Shown: positions 17,313 to 26,070 of the stretch, in pieces
Numbering within the stretch: the first letter of the stretch is position 1
Layout: every line of letters starts with the position of its first letter
From: Arthrobacter cheniae
GTDB lineage: Bacteria > Actinomycetota > Actinomycetes > Actinomycetales > Micrococcaceae
NCBI RefSeq assembly: GCF_003602275.1
Contig: NZ_QZVT01000016.1
Location: 438-48,530 of the forward strand
DNA: 48,093 bases
Reading direction: 5' to 3'
Translations under genes and position numbers: made by a program
The notes under the pieces: generated by a model
What the model was told of the DNA's origin: nothing
Databases searched by the model: none
The model's input: only the letters and a program-made list of their open reading frames with translations

Positions 17313-18679
17313 AGAAGGTTCTCGCGGCGGGCCACGGATACCGCCGGGGCGGGCACGAATACCTCCAGCAGGAAGTCCTCCTCCGTATGCAGTGCGAGGG
17401 CGGCCAGTCCGGACGTCCGGCGGACCCGCTCGTGCACGGCGTCGCCGTCGAGTTCCCACCCCTTGATGGGGTGGCGCCAGTGGCATAGCAGCAGGACCCC
17501 GTCGTCGTCCAGGGAAGCGCGTGTGAGGCGGATGACATCGTCGAGCTGATCGGAGGACAGGAAGTAGCCCGTCTCGGAGAGGACCACCAAATCAAAGGGC
17601 GCGTCGTTCGTTGGCCAGTCGGCGGGGACCGTCGCGAGCCTCGCGTTCGCCGCGTCGTGCTGGAGAAGGGCCTCATTCGTCCGGCGTACCGCTGTCTCGC
17701 TGGTATCGAGCGCCAGGAGCAGGTCCGAGACGTCCGCCAATTCCTTTGTCAGGGCGCCGACGGAGCATCCGATCTCGAGAGTGCGGCGGAATCTACGCCG
17801 CGGCAGGCTGGCGACGGTGAGGGCGCGCTTGCGCTGCTCGTAGAACCGATCGGCGACCTCCCACGGGTCCGCCCGGTCGCGGTGCAGTCGCTCGAACGTC
17901 GAGGAGCCGCCGGTGACGAAAAAGGCTTCGACGTTCCGGCTGAAGTGCTCCAGGACGCCAGGGGTCAGCAGCACCTCGTCGCCCGGCGCATCCGACAAGG
18001 GGAGCGTCTGGGAGAGGTGTGTGGCGAGGGCTGACTCTTTCCGGGCGTGGTCGTCGGTATCGAGGCGAAGGAGCGAGAGGCCGTCGAGGTCCGCGGCCTG
18101 GTTCTCGGCGTTCCCCCAGTGCCAGAACCAGATCGGATACTCCAATAGGACGATGTCCCGCTCACCGCACACTTCGGCGGCGGCCCGACCCGCGGTGTCG
18201 TGATCACTGTGACCGTCCCTGCGCCAGGGTGCCGCCACGAGGGTACGGGTCGCCTCACCCGGACCGAGTTCACGTAGCAGCACGGCCGCCACAGCATCCT
18301 CGGCGAGGGCGCCGTCGGGGAATCCTTCGAAGGTCAGCTGCGCCGCAGGAGCCAGGAACTGGACGGCATGTGCCACTTCCTGGCGTCGGCGTTCGGCGAG
18401 CTGCCGTGGCGTATGCGTGGGGGAGGACGGGTGGGATCCTTCGCCGTCGGTGAGGACGACGACGTCGCACCGCACGCCGTTGCGGGCGAGCCGGGCCAGC
18501 AGTCCGCCGGCGCCGAGGGTCTCGTCGTCGGGGTGCGCCGCCAAAAGAATGAAGCGCTCGGGCAGCCGTCCGTCGAAGAGTGCCTCGACCTGGAGGTCAC
18601 CGCCGGGCTCGCGGTCTTGCTCCCACGTGCGCCAGTGGCTCTCGGGTGTGCCGTCGCCGTCGTGCGTGAAGCTCACCAC
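17309..18679 (-). CDS. Bifunctional PIG-L deacetylase / SAM-dependent methyltransferase
   Basis: This is a 456-residue two-domain protein. Residues about 30-225 are a PIG-L/LmbE zinc deacetylase (FILLAAHPDDETLGAGG with the AHPDDE zinc motif, GHSDHDTAGRA). Residues about 265-450 are a class I methyltransferase of the NodS-like type (RTLEIGCSVGALTKELADV as SAM loop, LDTSETAV, then FDLVVLSETGYFL). PIG-L enzymes remove N-acetyl groups from sugars, and a NodS-like domain could then N-methylate the freed amine, a chemistry known from Nod-factor synthesis. The start is GTG 18679 or 18676, overlapping the upstream stop. The operon probably modifies or builds an amino-sugar conjugate. The product is unknown. 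Confidence 0.88.
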   Translation of the reverse strand: MVSFTHDGDGTPESHWRTWEQDREPGGDLQVEALFDGRLPERFILLAAHPDDETLGAGGLLARLARNGVRCDVVVLTDGEGSHPSSPTHTPRQLAERRRQEVAHAVQFLAPAAQLTFEGFPDGALAEDAVAAVLLRELGPGEATRTLVAAPWRRDGHSDHDTAGRAAAEVCGERDIVLLEYPIWFWHWGNAENQAADLDGLSLLRLDTDDHARKESALATHLSQTLPLSDAPGDEVLLTPGVLEHFSRNVEAFFVTGGSSTFERLHRDRADPWEVADRFYEQRKRALTVASLPRRRFRRTLEIGCSVGALTKELADVSDLLLALDTSETAVRRTNEALLQHDAANARLATVPADWPTNDAPFDLVVLSETGYFLSSDQLDDVIRLTRASLDDDGVLLLCHWRHPIKGWELDGDAVHERVRRTSGLAALALHTEEDFLLEVFVPAPAVSVARRENLL

Positions 18680-19737
18680 GCTGTTCTTCCCTGTATGGAG
18701 CGCTCGAGGACGCGGCGACCGAGGGCGGCGTCGTCGCGTTCGGCGTGGTGTTGGCGCAGGTAAAGATGCAGGTCCGCGACGCGGGCGGCGTGCTGCTCGT
18801 CAAAGGCCAGGGGCGCGGGGCCGAGACCGTGTGCGGCCGCCTCAAGGACCAGTTCAGCGCAGCGGAAGGCCGTGGTGCGCACACGTGCCGCAAGAAGAGC
18901 TCCGTCTTGCCCGCCGGCCAGCCCGGCATCGACTCTAGCGGCCGCATGTGCCAGGAGGGTGCGGGTCTCGTGCAGGGCCGAATCGACGCGTCCCAGATGC
19001 ATGAGGGCAAGCTGGTCCGGGGTGCGGGCCTGCGCGGCGGCGAGCAGCGTTCGGGCGATTCCGAGTGCGCCCCCGAACCAGCAGGCCGCGACGCCGATGC
19101 CGCCCCACCCGAACCCGTCCCGGTCCAGATACCAGCCGGGGCCGCCGACCGGAGTTGCCTGTACCGCCTCGAAACGGACGGCGCAGCTCGTGATCAGGGG
19201 AAGGCCGCGGCTGACCCAGGCTTCCGGTGTTTCCGCGGTGACACCCAGTGCGCGGAGATTGACGGCGAAAGCCTGCCGTCGACCGTCGCTCACGTGTGCG
19301 GTCACGATTGCGGAATCGAGGTGGTCCGCCAGCGAGCACCACGGTTTGGTACCAGCAAGGGTCCAGGTGCCGTCAGGCAGAGCGGACGCCTCGAGGACAA
19401 CCTCGGGACCCTCCGCCGCGAAGACACCCCAGGCGCCGCCCTGACCTGCGACCCCGGCTTGATCGAGGATGGCGAGGGCGTCGAGATGAGGTTCGACGAC
19501 GCGCGCCACTGTGAGGTCGGTGGTCGCAAGGGTAGTCAGGAGCTGCCACATAACAGCCGTGCTGCCGTGCCCGGGTAATGGGGCTTCGCTACCAAGTGCT
19601 GCCGATAACGCAAGAGCCCGCGGAAGGGAACCCCGCGCATCCTCGGCCTTTTCAGTGAGGCCCTGCAGCACTCGCTCGGCCTGACGGCCAGTCATGTCCT
19701 CCCGGCGCGAGGGGACACTGGTAGGAATCACGGGCAA
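18673..19737 (-). CDS. Acyl-CoA dehydrogenase-like flavoprotein
   Basis: This 354-residue protein reads as a divergent acyl-CoA dehydrogenase: an N-terminal helical part, a central beta domain (DGTWTLAGTKPWCSLADHLD) and a C-terminal helical bundle with R-x-x-L-x-H repeats (MHLGRVDSALHETRTLLAHA). The catalytic Glu cannot be placed with confidence. It opens the operon and its stop overlaps the next start. The GTG at 19737 lacks a ribosome-binding site, and the open frame continues upstream with gene-like sequence (DFGHVLRRYPLPDPG) to a TAA near 19795 without ATG or GTG, so the natural start may be lost or be TTG 19743. Its part in a sugar-modifying operon is unclear. Confidence 0.75.
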   Translation of the reverse strand: MPVIPTSVPSRREDMTGRQAERVLQGLTEKAEDARGSLPRALALSAALGSEAPLPGHGSTAVMWQLLTTLATTDLTVARVVEPHLDALAILDQAGVAGQGGAWGVFAAEGPEVVLEASALPDGTWTLAGTKPWCSLADHLDSAIVTAHVSDGRRQAFAVNLRALGVTAETPEAWVSRGLPLITSCAVRFEAVQATPVGGPGWYLDRDGFGWGGIGVAACWFGGALGIARTLLAAAQARTPDQLALMHLGRVDSALHETRTLLAHAAARVDAGLAGGQDGALLAARVRTTAFRCAELVLEAAAHGLGPAPLAFDEQHAARVADLHLYLRQHHAERDDAALGRRVLERSIQGRTAW

Positions 19738-20077
19738 CCCGGGATCCGGGAGCGGGTAGCGTCGAAGGACATGCCCGAAGTCTACTGATGGTTAGACAGA
19801 CTAGCGGAACGCTTCAGACCCGGGCCAGTCAGCGCAGGACGCACTCCCTACGGACGCTGTTGCACCAGGTGTCCTCGGTTCAACACATCGATGGACTAGC
19901 CGGTGTACGCATTGGGCGAAATAGCCCCAATCACCAGGACCGGCATTCGCAGCGATGCTCCTTCGTGTGCTGTCGAGCCACGCATTTATATGCGCGCTGG
20001 TTCGAATTGCACTGTTGATCCGGGGCAACTCGTCGACTCAGGGGTGAAGCGGATCGAAGGTGATCTAGATTCAGCAC
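19738..20077. other. Intergenic, nothing recognised
   Basis: This region lies between divergently transcribed genes. It holds the possible 5' end of the acyl-CoA dehydrogenase gene (19738-19795) and no recognised regulatory motif. Confidence 0.35.
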
Positions 20078-20752
20078 ATGGGTACAGCAGCCAAGGGCCG
20101 GACGCAGATCAAGAAGCTCCTAGTCCTCGCTCAGGAACAAGCCCTTCCGTTGCGCATTCTTCGTGACGCAGGCGGCTCGAGAACCGAGTTCGGTGTCGTG
20201 GTTGGCCTGTCCAAGGAATGGGTGGTTCTGGCTGAACTCCGCGAGGGGGTACTTCGAGATGGCTATGTGGCCTTTCGGACCAGTTCGATCAAGCGGGTTC
20301 GGGTCTTTGACACCTTTATAGGCTTCGTCTTTATAGGCTTCGTCCGGGACAACAATCAGTGGCCCCCGCACAGCCCGTTCCTCACCGCTGACCTCAGTGA
20401 TCCTCAACCGCTCATACGGGCAGCCCTGGACACAGCAGGTGTCATCTCGCTGTACCGAGAAGATAAGCACCCCGAACAACTCCTCATTGGCATCCCAGTC
20501 AGGTGGAGCAAGAAGCATCTATGGCTCTTCACAATTAACGAACACGGGCAGTGGGAGGCGTTTCTGGACCGATTCCGTTTGCGGGACATCACAAGGATCG
20601 GCTTCGGCGGGATGTACGAACGAGCCGTCTCGGCCACGGCTGGTCCAATGCCAGAGGCAGTTCCCAAGAAGGACGATCGGGGGAAGAAGGTAAAACTGCC
20701 GTCGACCCTGTCTGCCCCAGCAGTAAGCGGTCAGTCCTCACCGTCCCGCTGA
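20078..20752 (+). CDS. Hypothetical protein, 224 residues
   Basis: I do not recognise a family. The protein starts basic (MGTAAKGRTQIKKLL), has a beta-rich middle (FGVVVGLSKEWVVLAELREG) and a Lys/Pro/Ser-rich tail. A 15-bp direct duplication near 20317-20346 gives the in-frame repeat IGFVFIGFV. Composition and codon use are those of a real gene. The tail may be disordered. It is convergent with the gene at 20782. Confidence 0.6.
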   Translation: MGTAAKGRTQIKKLLVLAQEQALPLRILRDAGGSRTEFGVVVGLSKEWVVLAELREGVLRDGYVAFRTSSIKRVRVFDTFIGFVFIGFVRDNNQWPPHSPFLTADLSDPQPLIRAALDTAGVISLYREDKHPEQLLIGIPVRWSKKHLWLFTINEHGQWEAFLDRFRLRDITRIGFGGMYERAVSATAGPMPEAVPKKDDRGKKVKLPSTLSAPAVSGQSSPSR

Positions 20753-20781
20753 GGGATCCTCACCGAACGCTATCCGGTGAC

Positions 20782-21285
20782 CTAGATCTGGGCTTGGGCC
20801 TCGCGTAAAACGGAATCGTGTTGCTCGCGGTCAAACGTATAGGTGATGGCGGAAGGAAACGGGAATCCCTCCACCTCTGGCCCAGGTTGGTGGGCTTGGA
20901 ACTGGCTCCAGGTCACAGCGCCGTCGTGACGTTCGATGATGGCACTGGTCACGGCGCACTCGACATGCAGACATTGCCCGATGAGGAGCGGAACACGTCC
21001 GGGAAATTCCTCCCACTCGTCCTCGCCGAGCAGGAACCGTAGTGCGTCGCGGCCGGCGTCCCCGTAATCATCGTTGCTTCGCTGCAAAACAGAATAGTAG
21101 AGGTCAGCGGTGAGGTGGCGCCCTTCCTTCGGCAGCGACGACCTAGCCTCCTGCAGGATGAGCGCTAAAGGTCTACCGTCGATGGACCATTGCAGCCCTC
21201 CCACCTGAACGGCGGCACGACCCCAGCGTTGGCGGATGGAGACACCGCGCTCCAATGTCAGCTTGGACATGTCGTCATTAGTCAT
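20782..21285 (-). CDS. Hypothetical protein, 167 residues
   Basis: An acidic protein without a recognised domain (landmarks VGGLQWSIDGRPLALILQEA, ALRFLLGEDEWEEFPGRVPL, ITYTFDREQHDSVLREAQ). The size, the acidity and a neighbouring acidic gene recall immunity-type proteins, but no toxin is present, so this is only a resemblance. ATG start with a weak ribosome-binding site. Confidence 0.6.
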   Translation of the reverse strand: MTNDDMSKLTLERGVSIRQRWGRAAVQVGGLQWSIDGRPLALILQEARSSLPKEGRHLTADLYYSVLQRSNDDYGDAGRDALRFLLGEDEWEEFPGRVPLLIGQCLHVECAVTSAIIERHDGAVTWSQFQAHQPGPEVEGFPFPSAITYTFDREQHDSVLREAQAQI

Positions 21286-21324
21286 AATCGCTGCCCTAAA
21301 TCTTCGGGACCCGCAAAGGCGTTA

Positions 21325-21657
21325 TCACTGAAGGCTCCCCAGCTGCTCCGCTGGACCGACTAGCGAGTTGGGGCTAACGGCGAACTGCTCGGTCTGCGTA
21401 GCACCGACAACGACGCTAAGTGGTTCCGAGAACCACTTCTGCCAAATCGTGTCTATCTGATCGGCAGTGATTGACCCCTTGTTGATGAGCAGGCTTGCCA
21501 TCGAATGCGCCTCGTTCGCGTACTCGTCCCACGGGGCACCGTCATGGCCGCCGGGTTCAACCCCGCTTGGGTCCAATCGGTTGAGCAGCACCGTGATGCT
21601 TTCAGTGATGCTCTTCTGTTCGTGCTTGCTCAATTGCATCTCATCAGGATGCATCAA
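21325..21657 (-). CDS. Hypothetical protein, about 110 residues
   Basis: The protein is mostly helical at the start (SKHEQKSITESITVLLNRLD) with a central acidic part (GAPWDEYANEAHSMASLLI) and DTIWQKWFSEPL. No family is recognised. The start is uncertain, as three ATGs occur within 18 bp. It follows the gene at 20782 on the same strand by 40 bp. Confidence 0.5.
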   Translation of the reverse strand: MMHPDEMQLSKHEQKSITESITVLLNRLDPSGVEPGGHDGAPWDEYANEAHSMASLLINKGSITADQIDTIWQKWFSEPLSVVVGATQTEQFAVSPNSLVGPAEQLGSLQ

Positions 21658-21681
21658 AAGACAACTATCAGTAGCGATCCG

Positions 21682-22244
21682 TCAGGGGGCGGGTTCGCCG
21701 AGTGAGAGCCAGCTCGCGATGTCAGTCGCGCAGTCTTCGGTCGAACGATTCGTGGTGTTGACCTCGAAATCGTAAGTTGTGCCACGGTGCACGCTCAAAG
21801 CTTGTTGCCGAGCCATTCCTTCCACACGATCAGCGCGTTGAGCTTCACGTGATGCGGCGACATCAGGGTCGCAATGCACCCCGATCCACACCAGTTCCAC
21901 CCGCTAAACGTGGACTGTAGACGCTTTTGTCCGGCACCCCCGGAGAGAAGCACCTCATCGAGAATCATGTGTGCCCCAGCCTTCGCCATACCACTTAGTC
22001 CGGTGTACCAACTGTGTTCTAGGGCTCGATGCTCGGTGCTGAAGGTGATCGTGCCATCTTGCTCGTAAGTAATTCCCGCCCGCGGACTGTTGCCCCGACT
22101 AGGAAGGGCTTCGATGAACGTGTCCACACCGAAGGTCAGCCATATGCCTGGAAGCACTTCCTGCCGAGCCCGAGTGATAAAAGATTTCCCAGAGCTTGAA
22201 CCTCCGTTCAGCACCACTACGCGGGCATCTCGGTTCAACGACAT
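21682..22244 (-). pseudogene. Chloramphenicol-phosphotransferase-like kinase, frameshifted
   Basis: The N-terminal part reads VVVLNGGSSSGKSFITRA (Walker A, GGSSSGKS), then WLTFGVDTFIEALP and MILDEVLLSGG, all typical of the CPT family of P-loop small-molecule kinases. After LQSTFSG near 21895 the frame changes. The proper C-terminus continues one frame over as VELVWIGVHCDPDVAASREA, DRVEGMARQQALSVH and YDFEVNTTNRSTEDCA, which match the CPT end. A one-base deletion within AGCGGGTGG explains it. Without the frameshift the product would be about 187 residues. As it stands the 149-residue product lacks the lid and C-terminal strand and is probably inactive. Confidence 0.75.
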
Positions 22245-22538
22245 TCCGCGATCCTAACCAAGAACCTCAATGAAGACCCGCCCGCAAGCCGGTCCTCCGC
22301 TAGGACATCTCTCGCCGGCCTGAGCGAGGAGGGACAGCCCATACGGATGCTGATGAGGTCGATTCCCGTATGACCTGCCCGAGATGATGCCCGGTGATGG
22401 TGCGGCGGATTCGAGCGGTCGACGCAACAGTGAGCTTGTTATGGACCTGTTGAACGTCCTATCTAAGTCTACCGAGCGTGTGCTGGAGCGCTCAGAAGGC
22501 GACTTGTTTAGGCGGTTTTTGGAATCAGGCAGTCGTCG

Positions 22539-22736
22539 TCACAGAGGTCGATCTGGGTGTCGTGGGTCGCGTCCGCGTTCTTTCCAATAGTCATCACGTT
22601 GGCCCTGAACGAACCGACGCAGGTTGACGATAAGAACAACGAGTACCAGAGCCTGAATGATTAAGACGATCCATACCCAGGGTGCCTCATAATCGGTGAG
22701 CATTAGGACCGCCAGACCCGCCAAGAGGATAGGCAC
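22539..22736 (-). CDS. Small two-helix membrane protein
   Basis: This 65-residue product has two hydrophobic stretches (ILLAGLAVLML and VWIVLIIQALVLVVLIVNL) and a basic, Asp/Arg-rich tail. The GTG start is uncertain: the frame continues upstream (EQEAPRKKPSAIPAILP) to a TGA close to the IS30 end, so the N-terminus may have been cut by insertion. Function is unknown. Confidence 0.4.
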   Translation of the reverse strand: MPILLAGLAVLMLTDYEAPWVWIVLIIQALVLVVLIVNLRRFVQGQRDDYWKERGRDPRHPDRPL

Positions 22737-22852
22737 CGGAAGGATGGCGGGGATAGCTGATGGTTTCTTGCGCGGTGCTTCCTGCTCGATGATGTCCCTT
22801 TCTCAGGTGCTCTCTGGGTTCGAAGTCGGCAGGTCGGGCTCGAAGAGCCTCA

Positions 22853-24645
22853 GGATCACACTCTTCGGAGTCTACTGACACCTTCCATCTCGGCGTGCAG
22901 GACGGCTGCGGGCGTGCGGTAACCAAGGCTTTTACGAGGACGAGTGTTCAGCTCGCCGCAGACCTCTCGAACTCGGTCGGCGGAGTGGACGGAGAGGTCC
23001 GTGCCCTTCGGAAAGAATTGGCGAACCAGTCCATTGAAATTCTCGTTCGCGCCGCGTTGCCAAGGGCTGGAGCGTTCAGCGAAGTAGATCTGCAGTCCGG
23101 TCGCTTGAGCTAGTTCCTGATGCCTTGCCATTTCCACGCCCTGGTCCCACGTCAGGGTCCGCTTCAAGTGGGCGGGTAAACCCGCCAAGGCGGTGATGAT
23201 GGCGTGGTTGGTCAGGGCCGCGGTGTGTCCATACGGGAGGTTGATGACGATTCCGTAGTGGGTCTTCCGCTCACGCAGCGTCACCATCGCCGATATTGAA
23301 CCGGGTCCGATGATGAGGTCGCCCTCCCAGTGCCCAGCTTCCGTTCTGGTCTCGACGACCGCTGGTCTGTCGCTGATCATGGTCATGTTTTGCACCACTG
23401 GGTCGCGGCCCGGGCCGGTTCTCCATCGGTGTTTGCGGATCTTCCGCCCCGTGCGCAGCCGCGGCTTACCCTCCATCTGCAATCCGCCGTGATCATGGAA
23501 CAGCAGTGCCTGGTAGATGGTCTCCGGACACAGCCGCAGACCCGGATTGGTAGGGAAACGAAGGGAGAGCCACCCGCAGATCTGCTCCGGCGACCAGTGA
23601 CTGGTGAGCTTGGCCTGCACCAGGGAGCGAAGGTGGGGACTCGCGGAGAGTTTGCGTTCCCTTGGCCGTAAACGTTGCCGGCTGGCATCATGATTAGCCA
23701 CGTGGGGGAGGTACCGGCCCTTGATGTCACGATGCCGGTCGAGCTCACGCTTGATCGTCGAGGGATGCCGGCCCAGCTCCCGCCCAATAGCCCGCAAAGA
23801 GCACCCCATGCGCAGCAGGTCCGCCATCTGCAGCCTCTCCCGCAAACACAGATACCGCCCGGACGGTGGTTTAGTGCTAGCGCGTGGTCGTGCTGCTCTT
23901 TGGCTCCGGTACCTTGTCCCGATCGTTCTGCTCACGCCCAACATCCTGCAAGCTGCAGCGTTGGAAGCACCAGAGCCCACCAAATCCCAGTACCGCACCT
24001 CGCGCAGAACGCGTCGTTTCTGCGCCGGCGACAATGGGGCTGCCACTCGTTCGGCGATGACCCTAGCCGCGCGGATTGCGTCCCTGTCGAGCTGCTGCAC
24101 CCGGGCCTTCTCAGCCTCGATCTCCTTCTTGTTCTGCGCCTCCCACCTGGCGGCTGTATTGAAGGACAAGCGCAGATCCTTCGTTACCTGCCCCAAGGCA
24201 GAGTGCCGCCGTAGCTCCACGAACCGCCGGTAGACCCACCGATACACGGTCGTATGCTTCAGCCCTACTGAAGCCCCTGCGCCCTTGAGACTCATACCGG
24301 TCGAATACGAAGCCCAAAACTGTTCTTCTACCGTTAGATCTAATTGCAGATGATGCCGTCCGTCATGGGTGAGGAACCATTCTTTCCATTCCTCGGCTTT
24401 GCTCGAGGCGAACCCGAGCTGGGCCTGAGCCTGTCCATGGTCTAGGCCTTCGGAGCGGAATCGAAGGTATTCATCGCGTAACCACCGGTACCCGACCCCT
24501 TTATCGATCCCGACCGCGCGGGCGGAAGGTTTGAGACCTTTGCCCTCCCGCATAAGAGCGAGAAACCTGACGCCCGTAGGCGAAGTGAACTGTTGATGCA
24601 TCGAAGAAACCCCTCAGATGGGTGTTGCTTCGACCAACAGAATCC
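22853..24645 (-). mobile_element. IS30-family insertion sequence
   Basis: The element contains one long IS30 transposase. Probable ends are GGATCACACTCT... on the left (the stop codon lies inside this end) and its imperfect complement GGATTCTGTTGGTCGAAGCA read inward on the right, both finishing in CACC. The end match is imperfect and no target duplication could be confirmed, so boundaries are approximate. Confidence 0.6.
22856..24601 (-). CDS. IS30-family transposase (long form)
   Basis: This is a 581-residue protein. The first 240 residues carry helical DNA-binding segments (ALMREGKGLKPSARAVGIDK, MSLKGAGASVGLKHTTVYRW), then a second helix-turn-helix (LRMGCSLRAIGRELGRHPST) typical of IS30. 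The DDE catalytic core follows: HWEGDLIIG (first Asp), LTWDQGVEMARH (second Asp), SPWQRGANENFNGLVRQFFP (Glu). All three acidic residues are present, so the enzyme is probably active. The extended N-terminus compared with IS30 itself (383 residues) is known from actinobacterial relatives. It catalyses cut-and-paste or circle-mediated transposition. Confidence 0.93.
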   Translation of the reverse strand: MHQQFTSPTGVRFLALMREGKGLKPSARAVGIDKGVGYRWLRDEYLRFRSEGLDHGQAQAQLGFASSKAEEWKEWFLTHDGRHHLQLDLTVEEQFWASYSTGMSLKGAGASVGLKHTTVYRWVYRRFVELRRHSALGQVTKDLRLSFNTAARWEAQNKKEIEAEKARVQQLDRDAIRAARVIAERVAAPLSPAQKRRVLREVRYWDLVGSGASNAAACRMLGVSRTIGTRYRSQRAARPRASTKPPSGRYLCLRERLQMADLLRMGCSLRAIGRELGRHPSTIKRELDRHRDIKGRYLPHVANHDASRQRLRPRERKLSASPHLRSLVQAKLTSHWSPEQICGWLSLRFPTNPGLRLCPETIYQALLFHDHGGLQMEGKPRLRTGRKIRKHRWRTGPGRDPVVQNMTMISDRPAVVETRTEAGHWEGDLIIGPGSISAMVTLRERKTHYGIVINLPYGHTAALTNHAIITALAGLPAHLKRTLTWDQGVEMARHQELAQATGLQIYFAERSSPWQRGANENFNGLVRQFFPKGTDLSVHSADRVREVCGELNTRPRKSLGYRTPAAVLHAEMEGVSRLRRV

Positions 24646-25085
24646 GGGGTGCCCTAACTGGTACAGGCTCCGCTGGTCTCGGACGTATTGGTTGTCCTGG
24701 ACCAGTATGCCGAATACGAACGTATTCGCTACACCATTCGCCGGAGCCACCGATTCCCTCGTAACAGGTCGTTTCCTGTAGCAATACTCAGTGCCACAAT
24801 CTATGTTTCACTTCTGCTCCTTGCAGGTGAGTTCCGCTACAGCGAAGGCATAGGACATCTTTTGGTTATGCGCGAGTGTCAACGACCGATCAGGACGCCG
24901 CTCTGCAGGTCGACGCCTTGAACGCTGCCGGGTGTTATCGCGTGTTGGTCGACACCAGTGCAATCAGGTGACTCCACCAAAGGGCCGAAGGCCGAGAGTG
25001 AAACCGTCAGAGTGATCTGCCATCATGCTTGAAATGATGAGGGCAAAACTTACTCGACCACACCGCTGTTGATCAGGAGCGCATC
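24646..25085. other. Gene-free stretch beside the IS30 element
   Basis: Short frames only. Nothing recognised before the ribosome-binding site of the next gene. Confidence 0.35.
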
Positions 25086-25385
25086 ATGATCGGACTTATT
25101 CGCTGGTGGCTCACCTCGAGCATTCGGTACAGCTATCTGTTTGTGCGCGCCATCCTCCGGCTGCCGTTGATGCTGCTACCCATCCCATCACGCGTCCATA
25201 ACCAGATCGCCGGCGCCCTGGCGGTCGCGTTCTGGTTCCTTGGCTTGTTCGTTCTGGTCGTTGTGTCCGACGTCCTGTGGTGGGGACAGCTCATGGTCGT
25301 TGCTATGGCCGCGCTGATCATCGTCGGTGTCGTGCAGATGGAGGGACGCCGCCCGATCGTCCGCCGGTCTGCTCGGGCCCAATGA
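25086..25385 (+). CDS. Small membrane protein, 99 residues
   Basis: Two hydrophobic segments follow a basic amphipathic N-terminus: IAGALAVAFWFLGLFVLVVV and LMVVAMAALIIVGVV. The tail is Arg-rich. The ATG has an AGGAG site 6 bp upstream. No family is recognised. It is probably an inner-membrane protein and is the first of a run of plus-strand genes. Confidence 0.6.
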   Translation: MIGLIRWWLTSSIRYSYLFVRAILRLPLMLLPIPSRVHNQIAGALAVAFWFLGLFVLVVVSDVLWWGQLMVVAMAALIIVGVVQMEGRRPIVRRSARAQ

Positions 25386-25408
25386 CGTCCTGGCGGAAGT
25401 AGCAGGCG

Positions 25409-25894
25409 ATGAGGCTGCGCAGGGGAGAGGCTGACCGGTTCTGGGAGAAAGTCGTCAAGGGCCCGCGGCCGCAGGACTGCTGGATTTGGACCGGTGCCGT
25501 CGCCGATGACGGATACGGACGATTTTGGGTCGCAAGGGACGGCGAGCAGCGCGCCCTGCGGCCGCAACGCTACGCCTATGAACATTTCACCGGGGAAACC
25601 CTGCACTCGGGCGTAGCTCTCATGCACGTCTGCGACGTCCCGCTGTGCGTGCACGCCAGTGCAGGAGGAGAGACCCACCTGCTGCCCGGCACCCAAGCAT
25701 TGAACATGTTGGACAGGTCTCAAAAGGGTCGGCACGCGAACGCCTCAACCTTCCGATGGCGAGGCGTGGGCCGCGCCCAGTTCCGCGCCCAGTCCGTCGA
25801 GCTGCGTTCGGCCCTCCTCGAGTACGGATGGAACGAGCCGATTATTCGACCCCTGCTGGCCGGCATCGACCCTCAGGCACCAACCCTCTTCTGA
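25409..25894 (+). CDS. HNH-endonuclease-like protein (HNH_3 type)
   Basis: This 161-residue protein has the N-terminal DCWIWTGAVADDGYGRFWV and AYEHFTGE segments and the zinc/catalytic core LMHVCDVPLCVH...GTQALNMLDRSQKGRH typical of phage and mobile-element HNH endonucleases. The core His and two Cys are present. The loop after CVH carries extra residues (ASAGGETHL) compared with the usual NPxHL, so the second catalytic His is displaced. It may be a free-standing homing-type nuclease or a plasmid nicking enzyme. The C-terminal helical domain resembles AP2/NUMOD-like DNA binding only vaguely. Confidence 0.7.
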   Translation: MRLRRGEADRFWEKVVKGPRPQDCWIWTGAVADDGYGRFWVARDGEQRALRPQRYAYEHFTGETLHSGVALMHVCDVPLCVHASAGGETHLLPGTQALNMLDRSQKGRHANASTFRWRGVGRAQFRAQSVELRSALLEYGWNEPIIRPLLAGIDPQAPTLF

Positions 25895-26070
25895 CGCAAT
25901 CGGCCCAACTCCGACCGCAGGGTTGTTTCGAGGATGACCTAATGCTCGCGACATCGGAAGGATCCGCCCCCGTGGTTGCTCGGAAGGCGGGCACCCTTTC
26001 GTGTCGGCGGTGCAGACTACGATCGATAGCTTGGGCCGTAACGACCCAGGACGGAAGGGAACGGAAGGTC

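Noticed and set aside
22384..22590. Plus-strand frame of 68 codons
   Set aside because: It has no family resemblance and overlaps the end of a more plausible minus-strand membrane protein.
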